Below, one piece after another: positions 17,329 to 27,022 of a stretch of DNA of 44,471 nucleotides. The position numbers and the translations under genes were made by a program. The stretch spans positions 1-44,471 of the forward strand of contig CALIHW010000069.1 in NCBI GenBank assembly GCA_938020525.1. The letters run 5' to 3'. The number at the start of each line of letters is the position of its first letter. Position 1 is the first letter of the stretch. The stretch is from an uncultured Granulosicoccaceae bacterium (GTDB lineage Bacteria > Pseudomonadota > Gammaproteobacteria > Granulosicoccales > Granulosicoccaceae). The notes beneath the pieces were generated by a model. It was not told the origin of the DNA. It did not search any database and saw nothing but the letters and a program-made list of their open reading frames with translations.

Positions 17329-18201
17329 GTGAACCCCTCCTGCACACTTTCAATAGCTTCTTACAACAGTGAAAAGTAGTCTGGTCCACAGTAGTACCTG
17401 TGTACCGTTTACCGTTGCTTCTCTGACTGACTCAAGTGGGTGATGCGCAATGGGTATTGTTGACCGCATAACACACAATTAACTCTAAAGGTTGCTCGTC
17501 TTTCTTCCCTTGTAGCTGGCAACTTAATATACACGAATCATAAATGCAAACAAGTGTATTAATGCCGATCATTAAGGGTTGTAATTCTGCTGTAGATTGG
17601 GTTATGCAGAACTCGAAAACACAAAAAAACTCCGGTATTGAGGCTATTCTCTGCACAAAATCGACGATAATTTGACACTTGAATAGCTCATTAGCAAACC
17701 AATACAGTACCAAAGCTATAAGTCAACTATCACGATTCGCAAAGCACTTTACTCACGGGTAAACAATTGCTCTTTATACGGTCTAAGAAATTCCCGCAAT
17801 GGCTTCAGTGGCGCGTTCATTCGGATGAATACCATCTGTAAACATAAACCGCGTGATGTACTCGAACCATACATCCACCAGCTAACCGCACATATATTAC
17901 GCAATTTGGGTTACTTTTAGATCTTAGACAGAAAACTACCGATATAGAACTTCAATGAGGGCGGCAAAGTGGACGGCGGCACGCCGGCATTATCCGAATA
18001 CTCTTCATTCATCAGATAGACTCAAAAGCACCGAACCAGTACCGTTCATTTGAGAACTTGTTATTTCAGCAATCAAATATTCTGTTTTATTGCACGTATC
18101 AAGCGGGTCAGCTGATACCCTCAACTACAGACAACTGCCCTACCCTTATGACTAGTCGCGGGTTATCATCATCTGCAAGATTTAACGGAAAAAAGATTGA
18201 G
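17329..18201. other. intergenic region containing an SGNH-hydrolase scrap
   Basis: No intact gene is seen. A minus-strand frame at 17432-17713 (TTG start, no ribosome site) is Cys-rich but unrecognised. Only the stretch at 17782-17884 resembles a known family. Confidence 0.5.
17782..17884 (-). pseudogene. C-terminal fragment of an SGNH/GDSL hydrolase
   Basis: The minus strand reads WFEYITRFMFTDGIHPN then ERATEAIAGIS and a stop. The DGIHPN block is the last catalytic block (Asp-x-x-His) of GDSL lipases/esterases. An in-frame stop lies just upstream and no other blocks are found, so this is a remnant. Confidence 0.4.
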
Positions 18202-18426
18202 ATGACCAAACCTGACAGAGATATAGAAAAATCCTACTCCGACGCAGAATTCACAGAAAAGTTGCGCCGCCTTGCAGATGCGATTGAAAATAACCAACAG
18301 TTTGAAATACAAATCGCTGGTGAACGAGTTTATGTGCCAGTCCGAGCCACCTATTCTATTGAACACGAGCGAAGTGACTCAGAGGAAGAAGTAGAGTTTC
18401 AAATCAAGTGGCCACTGGAAAGCTAG
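18202..18426 (+). CDS. amphi-Trp domain protein
   Basis: A 74-residue cytosolic protein in which almost the whole length matches the amphi-Trp domain pattern: FTEKLRRLADAIENN, FEIQIAGERVYVPVRA, YSIEHERSDSEEEVEFQIKW. The final Trp after the acidic strand gives the family its name; its biochemical role is not established. The start is taken at the ATG at 18202 because the upstream 48 codons look non-coding. It sits 39 bp before a PhnD-like gene on the same strand and may be co-transcribed. Confidence 0.75.
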   Translation: MTKPDRDIEKSYSDAEFTEKLRRLADAIENNQQFEIQIAGERVYVPVRATYSIEHERSDSEEEVEFQIKWPLES

Positions 18427-18465
18427 CAAAGAGCTTTAAACAGCTCCGGGTTCACGACATTAAAT

Positions 18466-19209
18466 ATGACAACCAGCTTCCCGATGTACATGCGACCAGA
18501 AACAATCGATGCACATCGTGGTTACTACGCTTTAATTCGCAAGCATCTCGACGCAAGAGGCATTGACAGCCCAGCGGTAATAACAGAGCCTGATGATCTC
18601 TACTCGCATTGGGAGAGCCCGAATCTTTTCCTGAGCCAGACCTGTGGCATGCCGTATCGAGTAAGGCTGCATAATCAAGTGCAATTGATCGGTACCCCCG
18701 ATTTTGGGCTGGAAGGCTGCAAGCCTGGCTACTATCGCAGCGCTATGGTTGTCAGACGTGAAGATAAAAATAAGACCCTACAGAACTTTAAAGATTCTGT
18801 ATTTACATATAACTCTGATGATTCGCAGTCAGGCTATGCAACGGCTTATCAGCTAACGCAAAAACATGGCTTTTGGTTTCGAAACAGAGTGCCGTCCGGT
18901 AGTCACCGTGATTCTTGTTTGTCGATCGCCGAGAGACGTGCTGATATTGCTGCAATTGACGCTATGACCTGGCGATTACTTAAAAAATACGAGTTTTTTA
19001 CGGAACAATTAACCATTCTGGAATGGACCGACCCAACTCCCGGGTTACCTTACATAACTGCTCGCGATAATGATGGTTTAAGCATGTTTGAATCAATTAG
19101 CGCCGCCATTGACGAACTGCCGGATGATCATCGGCAACTGCTGAACATACATTCGCTGGTAAAAATCCACACAGACGAATATCTTGCTGTGAGTAACCCA
19201 CCGGATTAG
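18466..19209 (+). CDS. PhnD/SsuA-type substrate-binding-like protein without signal peptide
   Basis: 247 residues resembling periplasmic phosphate/phosphonate-binding proteins of the PhnD type: a start MYMRPETIDAH, LSQTCGMPYR, GYYRSAMVVR, a Ser-rich hinge (SGYATAYQLT) and RADIAAIDAMTWRLL. The N-terminus has no export signal, so it may act in the cytosol or have lost secretion. No permease or ATPase genes are adjacent, so an ABC uptake role is doubtful. The ligand is unknown. Confidence 0.7.
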   Translation: MTTSFPMYMRPETIDAHRGYYALIRKHLDARGIDSPAVITEPDDLYSHWESPNLFLSQTCGMPYRVRLHNQVQLIGTPDFGLEGCKPGYYRSAMVVRREDKNKTLQNFKDSVFTYNSDDSQSGYATAYQLTQKHGFWFRNRVPSGSHRDSCLSIAERRADIAAIDAMTWRLLKKYEFFTEQLTILEWTDPTPGLPYITARDNDGLSMFESISAAIDELPDDHRQLLNIHSLVKIHTDEYLAVSNPPD

Positions 19210-19276
19210 CAATCTCTCAAGCCAGCGAAGATGGCTACTGTCAACTGCCAGTTGCGGTAAAACCAGCGGACTCCAT

Positions 19277-19306
19277 TATTCTTATCTCTTGTATTCTTAT
19301 CTCTTG
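19277..19306. repeat. perfect 15-bp tandem duplication
   Basis: TATTCTTATCTCTTG occurs twice in a row, covering the stop codon of the 19297-19764 gene. It is one of several short tandem duplications at gene ends in this window. Confidence 0.85.
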
Positions 19307-19764
19307 GGGGTATCTCTCGGATTTTCATGCGCTCGGGCATCCTGCTCAAAAGCGCTGTCGTAATATCCGCAGGTTAAAACAGATTCCACGTAGGCGTTGA
19401 TAAACAATTCCAGACTGCCAGCCTGTTCAAACTGATAGACGTGTCTGAACTCGTGCCGCAACAAGCGCCTGGATTCAAATCCGACAACCACTTCAATACC
19501 GTAACCCATAGCACGAGCAGCCGCTGAATCACCCAGCAAGCCTGTCTCAGTTGCCGCCTGTAGTAATGCAGGATGTTCTGGTCTGGCGAGACTCTGCACC
19601 ATCAGTATTCTTATATTCTCAGGCTTTAGTACACCGACAGACAGGGCATCCTGGATCTCGTTCTCAGAAAGTTTTCTGCCATTTTTAAGACAGTTCTGCT
19701 CTACCTCAATGACCCAGTCTAACGCTAAAGGCAATAAGTCACGGTAGTGTTCTATAGATTTCAC
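19297..19764 (-). CDS. zincin-like protein with HEFRH motif
   Basis: 155 residues, no signal peptide. The sequence LLRHEFRHVYQFEQAGS contains HExxH (HEFRH), the zinc-binding and catalytic signature of many metallopeptidases. A downstream Glu in YVESVL or FEQDA could be the third ligand. The first 70 residues are helical and acidic. It sits 9 bp from pgsA on the same strand, so it is probably co-transcribed. Activity is predicted only from the motif. Confidence 0.65.
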   Translation of the reverse strand: MKSIEHYRDLLPLALDWVIEVEQNCLKNGRKLSENEIQDALSVGVLKPENIRILMVQSLARPEHPALLQAATETGLLGDSAAARAMGYGIEVVVGFESRRLLRHEFRHVYQFEQAGSLELFINAYVESVLTCGYYDSAFEQDARAHENPRDTPKR

Positions 19765-19773
19765 TATGACCTG

Positions 19774-20322
19774 CTATCGTGATCTAAATGCCGCCATCAA
19801 GTAGTCAATCATCGACCAAAGTGTCAGGGCTGCCGCGACATACAACGCAACAATACCGATGTTATAGATCGGCAGTCCGAATAGATCTATCTTGTACAAC
19901 AACATAGCCAACGCAGTAATTTGCATTGTGGTTTTGAGCTTACCAAGATAGCTTACTGCCACCTTGGCACGCGAGCCAACGCTTGCCATCCATTCTCTTA
20001 GCGCAGATATAGTGATTTCGCGACTGATAATAATAATCGCCGGTAGCGTCACCCAGACACTGGAAGCATCTTCAACAACCAGTATAAGTACGGTAGCCAC
20101 CATCAGCTTGTCGGCCACCGGATCCAGGAATGCACCAAACTCAGATTCAATGTTCCACTTACGAGCCAGATACCCATCAAGCCAGTCAGTGATTGCCGCA
20201 ATGAGGAATATTGCGCAACACAGTGGCCGCGCCCATGGTGTTTTGAAGTAGAACACTGCAACAATCACTGGTAGCAACAGGATGCGGCCAATCGTCAGTA
20301 TTGTAGGTATATTTAAAGTCAT
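19774..20322 (-). CDS. pgsA: CDP-diacylglycerol-glycerol-3-phosphate 3-phosphatidyltransferase
   Basis: Makes phosphatidylglycerophosphate, the first committed step to phosphatidylglycerol and cardiolipin, in the inner membrane. 182 residues, as in E. coli. The CDP-alcohol phosphotransferase motif DG-x2-AR-x8-G-x3-D-x3-D is complete in DWLDGYLARKW..FGAFLDPVADK, and several membrane helices follow. It lies downstream of uvrC on the same strand, as in E. coli. The tRNA cluster that usually follows pgsA is instead 11 kb away in the opposite orientation. Confidence 0.95.
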   Translation of the reverse strand: MTLNIPTILTIGRILLLPVIVAVFYFKTPWARPLCCAIFLIAAITDWLDGYLARKWNIESEFGAFLDPVADKLMVATVLILVVEDASSVWVTLPAIIIISREITISALREWMASVGSRAKVAVSYLGKLKTTMQITALAMLLYKIDLFGLPIYNIGIVALYVAAALTLWSMIDYLMAAFRSR

Positions 20323-20398
20323 GCCCTGAACTATATATTACCCTCGGCTGTTTGTTGCCGATTCAACCGTTATTTTTTATGCCTTGCTCTGCAGGCCA

Positions 20399-22411
20399 CT
20401 ATTTTTCATGGAAAAAATCGTACACCTGCTGCGCCAGATGCTTGCTGATACCAGGCACATTGGAGATATCTTCCTCACTGGCCAATTTTAGCTCCCTTAG
20501 ACCGCCGAAGTGTGTCAGTAACGCCTTTCTTCGTTTCGGACCCAAACCGGCAATATCCTCAAGCACAGATTTCTTCCGGACTTTTGCACGCGCCGCTCGG
20601 TGCCCCGCGATCGCAAATCGGTGCGCTTCATCGCGAATTTGTTGAATCAGGTGCAACGCGGGAGAGTCGTGATTCATATGCACTTCCCTGCCCTGACGAC
20701 ACAGCAAGAGTGATTCCTCTCCGGGTCTTCGAGCAGGCCCTTTTGCGACACCAATAATTTGCATGTCTTCTTCAAGTTGAAGATCCCTGATGACTTCATT
20801 GGCGATACTTACCTGCCCCTGACCTCCATCAATAAACAAAACCTCTGGAATGCGCTGTTGTTCTTTTATTAATCTGGTGTAGCGACGAGTCAGCGCCTGT
20901 CGCATAGCGGCATAGTCGTCACCAGGCGTGATATCACTGATTTTAAAACGACGATACTCCGCTTTAATAGCACCCTCAACACCAAATACCACACAGGATG
21001 CAACGGTTGATTCACCAGACAGATGGCTTATATCAAAACACTCCAGTCGATTTGGCAGTTCGTCCAGTTGCAGCAATTGCCGCAACCTGTCCTGCCGCTC
21101 TGCCATACCACTGCGAGACGCCAATCGAGCTTCGAGGGCTATCTTGCCATTTTCATACGCGCTTTCAAGCCAGCGCCGTTGTTCGCCACGAACATTATGA
21201 GCAAATTCTACCGTTGTGCCGAGACGGAGCTTCAGCGCCTCCTGCACGAGCTCGACATCATCGACCTTGTACTGAGTGACAATCCGATCCGGCACCTCAT
21301 GCTGCAAATAATACTGCGATACAAAGCTGTTTAAGACTTCCTCCGCCGAGGAGTCTGCAGGGGCAGAAGGAAAGAACGCTTTATTTCCAAGACTAAGACC
21401 GTTACGTATAAAAAATATCTGTATGCAGCTCTTGCCACTTTTTTGAAAGCACGCAACTACGTCAATATTGCCTTTACCGCCTTCAACGTACTGCGATTGA
21501 TTTACCGACTTTAGATTTTTTATCTGATCGCGCAACCTGGCGGCAGTTTCAAACTGAAGTTCTGATGACGCACGCTCCATGTCGTCAGCGAGACCACTAA
21601 TGACTTCGTTGGTTCTTCCTTCAAGCACCTTGATCGTCATTTCAACATCGCGACGATATTCTTTCTCATCAACTAACCCGACACACGGAGCAGTACAGCG
21701 GTTTATCTGATACTGCAGGCAAGGCCGTGAACGGTTTTTAAAATAGGAGTCTTCGCACTGTCTGACTTTAAAAAGTTTTTGAATATAACGCAGCGATTTT
21801 TTTACCGCACCAGCATGGGGATAGGGACCGATGGTTTTGCCAGACGTCTTTTTGCCACCACGCCTGTAGGATACACGCGGGAAATCCTGATCAGTAGTTA
21901 TATGTACAAACGGGTAGCTCTTGTCATCACGAAGCAGAATATTATAGCGTGGTCTCTTTTCCTTAATGAGGTTGTTTTCAAGAATGAGTGCTTCAATTTC
22001 ATTGTTGGTAACGGTTAACTCAACATTAACAATCTGCGTCACCATGATGCGAGTTTTGGCTGAACCCGGATCTTTTTGAAAGTAGCTCGACACTCGTTTT
22101 TTAAGGTTGCCAGCTTTGCCGACATAAATAGTATCCCCATTAGCGTTGAGCATCTGATAAACACCGGGGCGCTGCGTTACTGTTTTTAGAAAAAGTTGCG
22201 GATCAAAAGTACTTTCAGCCTTGGTAACCTTGTCTGATTTGTTATCGTTAATGGTGGGATATTTAGCACTGCTATTTTCAGCCTGCGCTACATCGTGGTC
22301 ATTTGTATTATCCGCAGCAGATTCTTTGCCTGAATGCTTACCATTATCTTTGCCTGAATCTACTGATGATCCAGCATTTTTCTCTACTTCATCTGACTTT
22401 GTAGAATTCAC
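20399..22411 (-). CDS. uvrC: UvrABC excinuclease subunit C
   Basis: Dual-incision nuclease of nucleotide excision repair, 670 residues. In order: a GIY-YIG domain (GVYQMLNANG..IYVGKAGNLKKR, ~83-165) for the 3' cut, a Cys-containing linker, a UVR domain (~265-300), the RNase H-like domain for the 5' cut (ECFDISHLSGE, FIDGGQGQV) and C-terminal helix-hairpin-helix repeats (IAGLGPKRRKALL, VPGISKHLAQQVY). The GTG start adds ~68 hydrophilic Ser/Asp/Lys residues before the usual beginning (FDPQLFLKTV). No other start is visible between them. Confidence 0.95.
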   Translation of the reverse strand: MNSTKSDEVEKNAGSSVDSGKDNGKHSGKESAADNTNDHDVAQAENSSAKYPTINDNKSDKVTKAESTFDPQLFLKTVTQRPGVYQMLNANGDTIYVGKAGNLKKRVSSYFQKDPGSAKTRIMVTQIVNVELTVTNNEIEALILENNLIKEKRPRYNILLRDDKSYPFVHITTDQDFPRVSYRRGGKKTSGKTIGPYPHAGAVKKSLRYIQKLFKVRQCEDSYFKNRSRPCLQYQINRCTAPCVGLVDEKEYRRDVEMTIKVLEGRTNEVISGLADDMERASSELQFETAARLRDQIKNLKSVNQSQYVEGGKGNIDVVACFQKSGKSCIQIFFIRNGLSLGNKAFFPSAPADSSAEEVLNSFVSQYYLQHEVPDRIVTQYKVDDVELVQEALKLRLGTTVEFAHNVRGEQRRWLESAYENGKIALEARLASRSGMAERQDRLRQLLQLDELPNRLECFDISHLSGESTVASCVVFGVEGAIKAEYRRFKISDITPGDDYAAMRQALTRRYTRLIKEQQRIPEVLFIDGGQGQVSIANEVIRDLQLEEDMQIIGVAKGPARRPGEESLLLCRQGREVHMNHDSPALHLIQQIRDEAHRFAIAGHRAARAKVRKKSVLEDIAGLGPKRRKALLTHFGGLRELKLASEEDISNVPGISKHLAQQVYDFFHEK

Positions 22412-22535
22412 AGTAAGACCACCCGCTTAAGAATTCCATAGCTAACACACGCTATATGTAAACAGAAATGAAATCTTGTATACACTGTTATTCACATGCC
22501 GCTGATGAAGCGCCACCAGCCACGATTGCCTCTTG

Positions 22536-23204
22536 TTAATTTCGCTGTTGATCGTTACCAAGAAAACCACTATCCCTGCCCATTTCTATCAGCTCCGGCA
22601 AAGTATTTACTTTTAGCTTTTCAAAAGCCCGTCGCTTGTAAGTGCTTACTGACTTTGGACTAAGAAATAGCATAGAACCAACGACACCAGATTTGTGACC
22701 ACTCATGAGTAAAAGCACCACCTGCAGCTCGCGCCTGGAAAGCTCGTCCAACGGATGCTTGCCATCACTTTGCTTTAATGAATCAAGCGCCATCTGGTTA
22801 GCAACCTCGCGTGAGAGGTAAGTACCACCCTGCATCACACAGTCGATTGCCTGCTCGACCTCTTCAGTTGCAGAAGCTTTCGTCATATAGCCACTTATAC
22901 CAGCCTGTAGTACGACTCGGGATACTGGTCGATCCTCCAACCCGGTAAGTATAATGATTTTCAAGTTCTCATCGATTTGTAACAGCCGCAACGAGGTGGA
23001 AACACCATCCTGACCAGGCAAACTGAAGTCCATAAATACTACATTTATTGGATGTTTACGGACTACTGGAATGCTGCCCTCACCGGTTGAAGCCTCATAC
23101 ACTTTGCTATTAGCTCGCGGTGATGACTCAAGAATCATTCGAAGACCTGAACGAAAAAGATCATGGTCATCGACCAGCAGGATGTTAATTGAACGATCGG
23201 GCAT
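22536..23204 (-). CDS. gacA: GacA/UvrY-type response regulator
   Basis: 222 residues: a receiver domain with Asp12-Asp13 and phospho-acceptor Asp59 (VVFMDFSLPG) and a C-terminal LuxR helix-turn-helix (LSRRELQVVLLLMSGHK..VSTYKRRAF). Linkage to uvrC and pgsA on one strand is the classic uvrY(gacA)-uvrC-pgsA order. By that homology it would answer to a BarA/GacS-type kinase and drive Csr/Rsm small RNAs, which often control biofilm genes. The HTH part (SGHKSGVVGSMLFLS) is more divergent than in typical GacA, so the call is made largely on context. Confidence 0.82.
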   Translation of the reverse strand: MPDRSINILLVDDHDLFRSGLRMILESSPRANSKVYEASTGEGSIPVVRKHPINVVFMDFSLPGQDGVSTSLRLLQIDENLKIIILTGLEDRPVSRVVLQAGISGYMTKASATEEVEQAIDCVMQGGTYLSREVANQMALDSLKQSDGKHPLDELSRRELQVVLLLMSGHKSGVVGSMLFLSPKSVSTYKRRAFEKLKVNTLPELIEMGRDSGFLGNDQQRN

Positions 23205-23445
23205 TTTAAAACAACTGCACTACAACACGAATTGACGGTCATTAAAACACATCCCGTAATCACTCGCAGTTAACATAAAACCACTAAATACGAGGGCTTC
23301 AGGCGGAATTTCGCGTGTGAAAAGTTTCGATCATCGAAATTACCGCAACTTGCGACTCATGCCCGGATACTTTCCCTTAGCGCGGATTCGTACAAACTGA
23401 ATTATCAGGAAAAAGAAAGCCTTAAATGCGAGGTTTCAAGCAAGC

Positions 23446-24414
23446 CTAAAACGTCACAAGTGCAGAACCCCAGGTAAAGCCACCGCCAAATCCTTCGAGC
23501 AACATCGTCTCACCAGTTTTAATCCGCCCGTCTCTTACCGCAACATCAAGTGCCAACGGGATGGAAGCAGCAGAGGTATTGCCATGGTCCTGAACAGTTA
23601 CAACAACCTTTTCCATGGTCATAGACAATTTGCGGGCCGTGGCTTTAATAATTCTAAGATTCGCCTGGTGAGGTACCAACCAGTCCAGATCAGATTCGTC
23701 GAAATTATTCGCCTTTAGTGTCTCATCAGCGACTTCGCTCAGCTTGGATACCGCCATACGAAAAACTTCACTGCCACGCATTTGTACATAAGCTTGCTGC
23801 TGCATGTCTGCATAGCCGCGCGATACCCCTTCAGGCACATGCAGTAACTCCTCATAGCGACCGTCCGCATGCAAGTGAGTGCTGTGAATACCTGGCCCAT
23901 CAGACGCCTTTAAAACCACGGCCCCTGCGCCATCACCAAATAACACGCACGTGTTTCTGTCTTGCCAGTTGAGAATGCGCGAGAAAGTCTCTGCTCCAAC
24001 CACAAGTACCGTTTTGGCGTTTCCCGCCTTAATAAAAGAGTCTGCCACACCCAGAGCATAAACAAAGCCTGCACATACCGCCTGTACATCAAATGCAGGG
24101 CTTGCATTAGTAATACCTAGTCGACTTTGCAAAAGGCAGGCTACACTTGGAAACACACAGTCCGCTGTGGTAGTCGCAACGATAACCAGATCGATGTCAT
24201 TGACAGAGACGTCTGCCATTTCAATTGCATTTCGCGCTGCAGCCTCTGCGAGATCACATGTGGTTTCTGAATCATCGGCAATATGACGACGCTCTATGCC
24301 AGTTCTTTCACGAATCCACTGATCACTGGTATCAACCATTTGCTCGAGCTCGGCGTTCTCCATTACCCGCTTCGGCAAATAACTACCCGTGCCTGCAATT
24401 CTTGCGTACTTCAC
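23446..24414 (-). CDS. fabH: 3-oxoacyl-ACP synthase III
   Basis: Starts fatty acid synthesis by condensing acetyl-CoA with malonyl-ACP. 322 residues with the Cys-His-Asn triad at Cys114 (AVCAGF), His249 (PHQANLR) and Asn279 (GNTSAAS), and the C-terminal [13 protein letters not shown]. It overlaps plsX by 4 bp (ATGA). The usual fabD-fabG-acpP do not follow: 241 bp without a gene and then gacA come next, so the cluster has been split here. Confidence 0.97.
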   Translation of the reverse strand: MKYARIAGTGSYLPKRVMENAELEQMVDTSDQWIRERTGIERRHIADDSETTCDLAEAAARNAIEMADVSVNDIDLVIVATTTADCVFPSVACLLQSRLGITNASPAFDVQAVCAGFVYALGVADSFIKAGNAKTVLVVGAETFSRILNWQDRNTCVLFGDGAGAVVLKASDGPGIHSTHLHADGRYEELLHVPEGVSRGYADMQQQAYVQMRGSEVFRMAVSKLSEVADETLKANNFDESDLDWLVPHQANLRIIKATARKLSMTMEKVVVTVQDHGNTSAASIPLALDVAVRDGRIKTGETMLLEGFGGGFTWGSALVTF

Positions 24415-25493
24415 TCTATCTGAACCGCAGTTTTAAGAATGTTTTCTGTTGCTTTATTGATCATAGCTACCAGATCCTTCTGAGCCTCCACCTTGGCAAC
24501 ACCTATCGCATTTTCAATTGCCAGAGCATCAGCACTGCCATGACTCTTGATCACAAGACCACGCAAGCCGAGTAAGCTCGCACCATTGTAGCGTCGTGGA
24601 TCTATTCGCATCTTCAACCGATTCAATACCGGCTTAGCAATTAACGCCCGCAGTTTTGCCAACGGGGAACGAGTGAATTCTTCGCGCAAAAAGCGGGTAA
24701 TCAGTTTGGCAACACCTTCTGACGTTTTGAGTGCGACATTACCGACAAAACCATCAGTGACGACAACATCAACATCACCTAGATAGACTTTGTCCCCTTC
24801 GACAAAGCCAATGTAATTCAATTTGGCTTGCTGCAAGAGCTTATCAGCCTCACGAACCAGCTCGTTGCCTTTGATATCCTCCGAGCCAATATTCAGCAAC
24901 CCGACGCGTGGTGCGGTGTTGGAGTCAACAACACCCGAGAGCGCGGATCCCATAACAGCAAACTGATAAAGCTGTTCAGCGGTGCAATCGACATTCGCGC
25001 CAAGATCAAGCATGTGAACCTGGCCGTTAATATTGGGGATCGTCGTGCAGATTGCGGGTCGGTCAACGCCCGGCAATGTCTTAAGCACAAATTTGGCAGT
25101 GCCCATCAGGGCGCCAGTATTGCCGCTACTGACGCATGCATCAGCTTCGCCTTTATGTACCAGATTGATGGCAACACGCATTGAGGAATCTTTCTTTGAT
25201 CGCATCGCGACCGCTGCAGATTCTTCCATAGTGACTATCTCGGAAGCATGGTGCACCGAGAGACGTTCTTTCAGAGATTGATCAGTGTTGGACTTGGCAA
25301 GCAGAGATGAGAGCAGACTCTCATCACCCACCAGAATAACTTTGAGATCATCATAGTGCTTTACCGCAGACTGTGCTGCCTGCACAGCGGTTTCTGCACC
25401 GAGATCCCCACTCATCGCGTCAAGCGCGACAGTAACGATGGACTGATCTGTGGCCGGGTTGCGGTTTCCAGGCCCAGTGGAATCTATTGTCAC
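24411..25493 (-). CDS. plsX: phosphate acyltransferase
   Basis: Converts acyl-ACP to acyl-phosphate for phospholipid synthesis; peripheral membrane enzyme. 360 residues with family blocks [69 protein letters not shown] and [10 protein letters not shown]. An N-terminal ~18-residue polar extension precedes the usual start. It is translationally coupled to fabH and lies 44 bp after rpmF. Confidence 0.97.
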   Translation of the reverse strand: MTIDSTGPGNRNPATDQSIVTVALDAMSGDLGAETAVQAAQSAVKHYDDLKVILVGDESLLSSLLAKSNTDQSLKERLSVHHASEIVTMEESAAVAMRSKKDSSMRVAINLVHKGEADACVSSGNTGALMGTAKFVLKTLPGVDRPAICTTIPNINGQVHMLDLGANVDCTAEQLYQFAVMGSALSGVVDSNTAPRVGLLNIGSEDIKGNELVREADKLLQQAKLNYIGFVEGDKVYLGDVDVVVTDGFVGNVALKTSEGVAKLITRFLREEFTRSPLAKLRALIAKPVLNRLKMRIDPRRYNGASLLGLRGLVIKSHGSADALAIENAIGVAKVEAQKDLVAMINKATENILKTAVQIE

Positions 25494-25537
25494 TGTCGGT
25501 GAGTACTTACGCTGAGAGCAGGATTAACGAAAAGGTG

Positions 25538-25735
25538 CTATTCGTCGTCTTCGTCTATTTCCACCGCTGTTTCGATCACCTTACGACCCCGGTAGTACCC
25601 TTCCGGCGATACATGGTGACGCAAATGCACTTCACCGGTAGTCGGGTCAGTGGACAAAGCCGGGGACTTAAGCTTGTCGTGTGAGCGGCGCATACCACGA
25701 CGCGAGCGAGTTACTTTGTGTTTCTGAACGGCCAT
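25538..25735 (-). CDS. rpmF: 50S ribosomal protein L32
   Basis: 65 residues with the L32 start [21 protein letters not shown] and the GYYRGRKVI end, plus an acidic tail. No zinc-binding cysteines, so it is the C-minus form. It lies in the standard yceD-rpmF-plsX order. Confidence 0.97.
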   Translation of the reverse strand: MAVQKHKVTRSRRGMRRSHDKLKSPALSTDPTTGEVHLRHHVSPEGYYRGRKVIETAVEIDEDDE

Positions 25736-25752
25736 CAGGCGCTCCTAATCAG

Positions 25753-26271
25753 TTATTTCTTTAGTAAATCATCCAACCCAGCAAACGGGTTGTGTGTTTT
25801 GGCAGGCTTTTCCTGCCCGCCTGACAACGCGGCAATCACCGCAGGGTCACAATCAGATTCGTCCTCATGCACAACTCTGGACGGTATCTGCAAAATAAGT
25901 TCATCTTCGATGAAATCAACCACATGTATTTCTTCATTCTCACCGATAATCACCGGATCAAGATGTTCCGGCAGGTCCTCGGCGTCCTCTTCCTGAGCAA
26001 CAAATACTAGCGAAAACTCGCTCGACAACTGCGCCTGTAAAACCCTCTGGCACCGCTGACAGGTCATATTTACCACACAAGTCTGAGTGCCGTTGGCAAT
26101 CAGGTGTTTGTCATCCGTCCACCCAAACGTCGTCCTGATCTCCACATCACCGGAGTTATCCGCGAGAATAGCTGCAAAACGGGAAAAATGTGATACTGGC
26201 AGTGTAGTTTGAGCGGCTCGACCAGAGCGGGCCAATTCAGCAGGATTGAACCTGGCAGGAAGCTGATCCAT
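25753..26271 (-). CDS. yceD: YceD family protein (DUF177), 23S rRNA accumulation
   Basis: 172 residues. The family's Cys pair is seen in NMTCQRCQRVL, and the acidic segment EIHVVDFIEDELILQIP is characteristic. Its conserved location before rpmF and the known need for YceD in 23S rRNA accumulation support a ribosome-related role. Divergent from maf across a 95-bp gap that should hold both promoters. Confidence 0.93.
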   Translation of the reverse strand: MDQLPARFNPAELARSGRAAQTTLPVSHFSRFAAILADNSGDVEIRTTFGWTDDKHLIANGTQTCVVNMTCQRCQRVLQAQLSSEFSLVFVAQEEDAEDLPEHLDPVIIGENEEIHVVDFIEDELILQIPSRVVHEDESDCDPAVIAALSGGQEKPAKTHNPFAGLDDLLKK

Positions 26272-26366
26272 AAACCCTCAATATTAATAGGCTTTGCCCA
26301 ATTAGTCAAAGTTCGCGCTACTTAATCTCACGGCAACCTACCCACAGTTTTTCTGAATCTTTTTCC

Positions 26367-26948
26367 ATGCAATCATCCATTATTCTCGCCTCCACCTCTC
26401 GTTATCGTGCCGAACTCCTGCATCGGCTTAAAATCAACTTCGAGCAGCACGCCCCGGTTTGCGACGAAACCCCCTTACCCGAGGAATCTCCAAACCAGCT
26501 GGTCGAGCGCCTTTCCACCACAAAAGCACAGTCCATCGCCGATAAGTTTCCTGAGCATTTGGTGATTGGCTCGGATCAGGTTGCCAGTCTTGATGGCAGA
26601 ATCTTCGGCAAGCCGTTAGATCACGCCGATGCGGTCGCCCAGCTTCAGGCATTGAGCGGAGAAATGATCTCTTTTTTGACCGGACTTTGCTTGATGCAAA
26701 AATCCAGTCAACGGATGTTGCAAAGCATAGTAGCGACGAATGTTCAGTTTAAAAAACTTAACGACGCGCAGATCGAGCGTTATCTTGAAGCTGACAAACC
26801 GTATGATTGTGCCGCGAGCTTTCGATCCGAAGGATACGGTAGCACTATCGTTGAAAATATTAGTAGCGATGATCCAACGGCCATTATTGGACTACCGATT
26901 ATTCTTGTATCCACTTATCTCGATCAGCTTGGCCGCCCACTGCCGTAA
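26367..26948 (+). CDS. yceF: Maf family nucleoside triphosphate pyrophosphatase (YceF type)
   Basis: 193 residues. Maf motifs: STSRYRAELL near the N-terminus, the catalytic Asp in VIGSDQVA, GKPLDHADAVAQL, and AASFRSEGYG..ENISSDDPTAIIGLP. The YceF branch hydrolyses 7-methyl-GTP; assignment to that branch rests on its neighbours yceD-rpmF, as in E. coli. Housekeeping role: sanitising non-canonical nucleotides. Confidence 0.93.
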   Translation: MQSSIILASTSRYRAELLHRLKINFEQHAPVCDETPLPEESPNQLVERLSTTKAQSIADKFPEHLVIGSDQVASLDGRIFGKPLDHADAVAQLQALSGEMISFLTGLCLMQKSSQRMLQSIVATNVQFKKLNDAQIERYLEADKPYDCAASFRSEGYGSTIVENISSDDPTAIIGLPIILVSTYLDQLGRPLP

Positions 26949-27022
26949 TCGCCTACCGCCAATATTGCTTGCACTCTGGCTGGCAATCTGTATATATCAA
27001 AATTACGGTAAATATCGTAGTT

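Noticed and set aside
17432-17713. 93-codon minus-strand Cys-rich frame
   Set aside because: TTG start without a ribosome site and no family resemblance; kept out until conservation is shown.
23326-23341. Palindrome TTTCGATCATCGAAA between gacA and fabH
   Set aside because: Short, single and without nearby promoter elements; not enough to call an operator.
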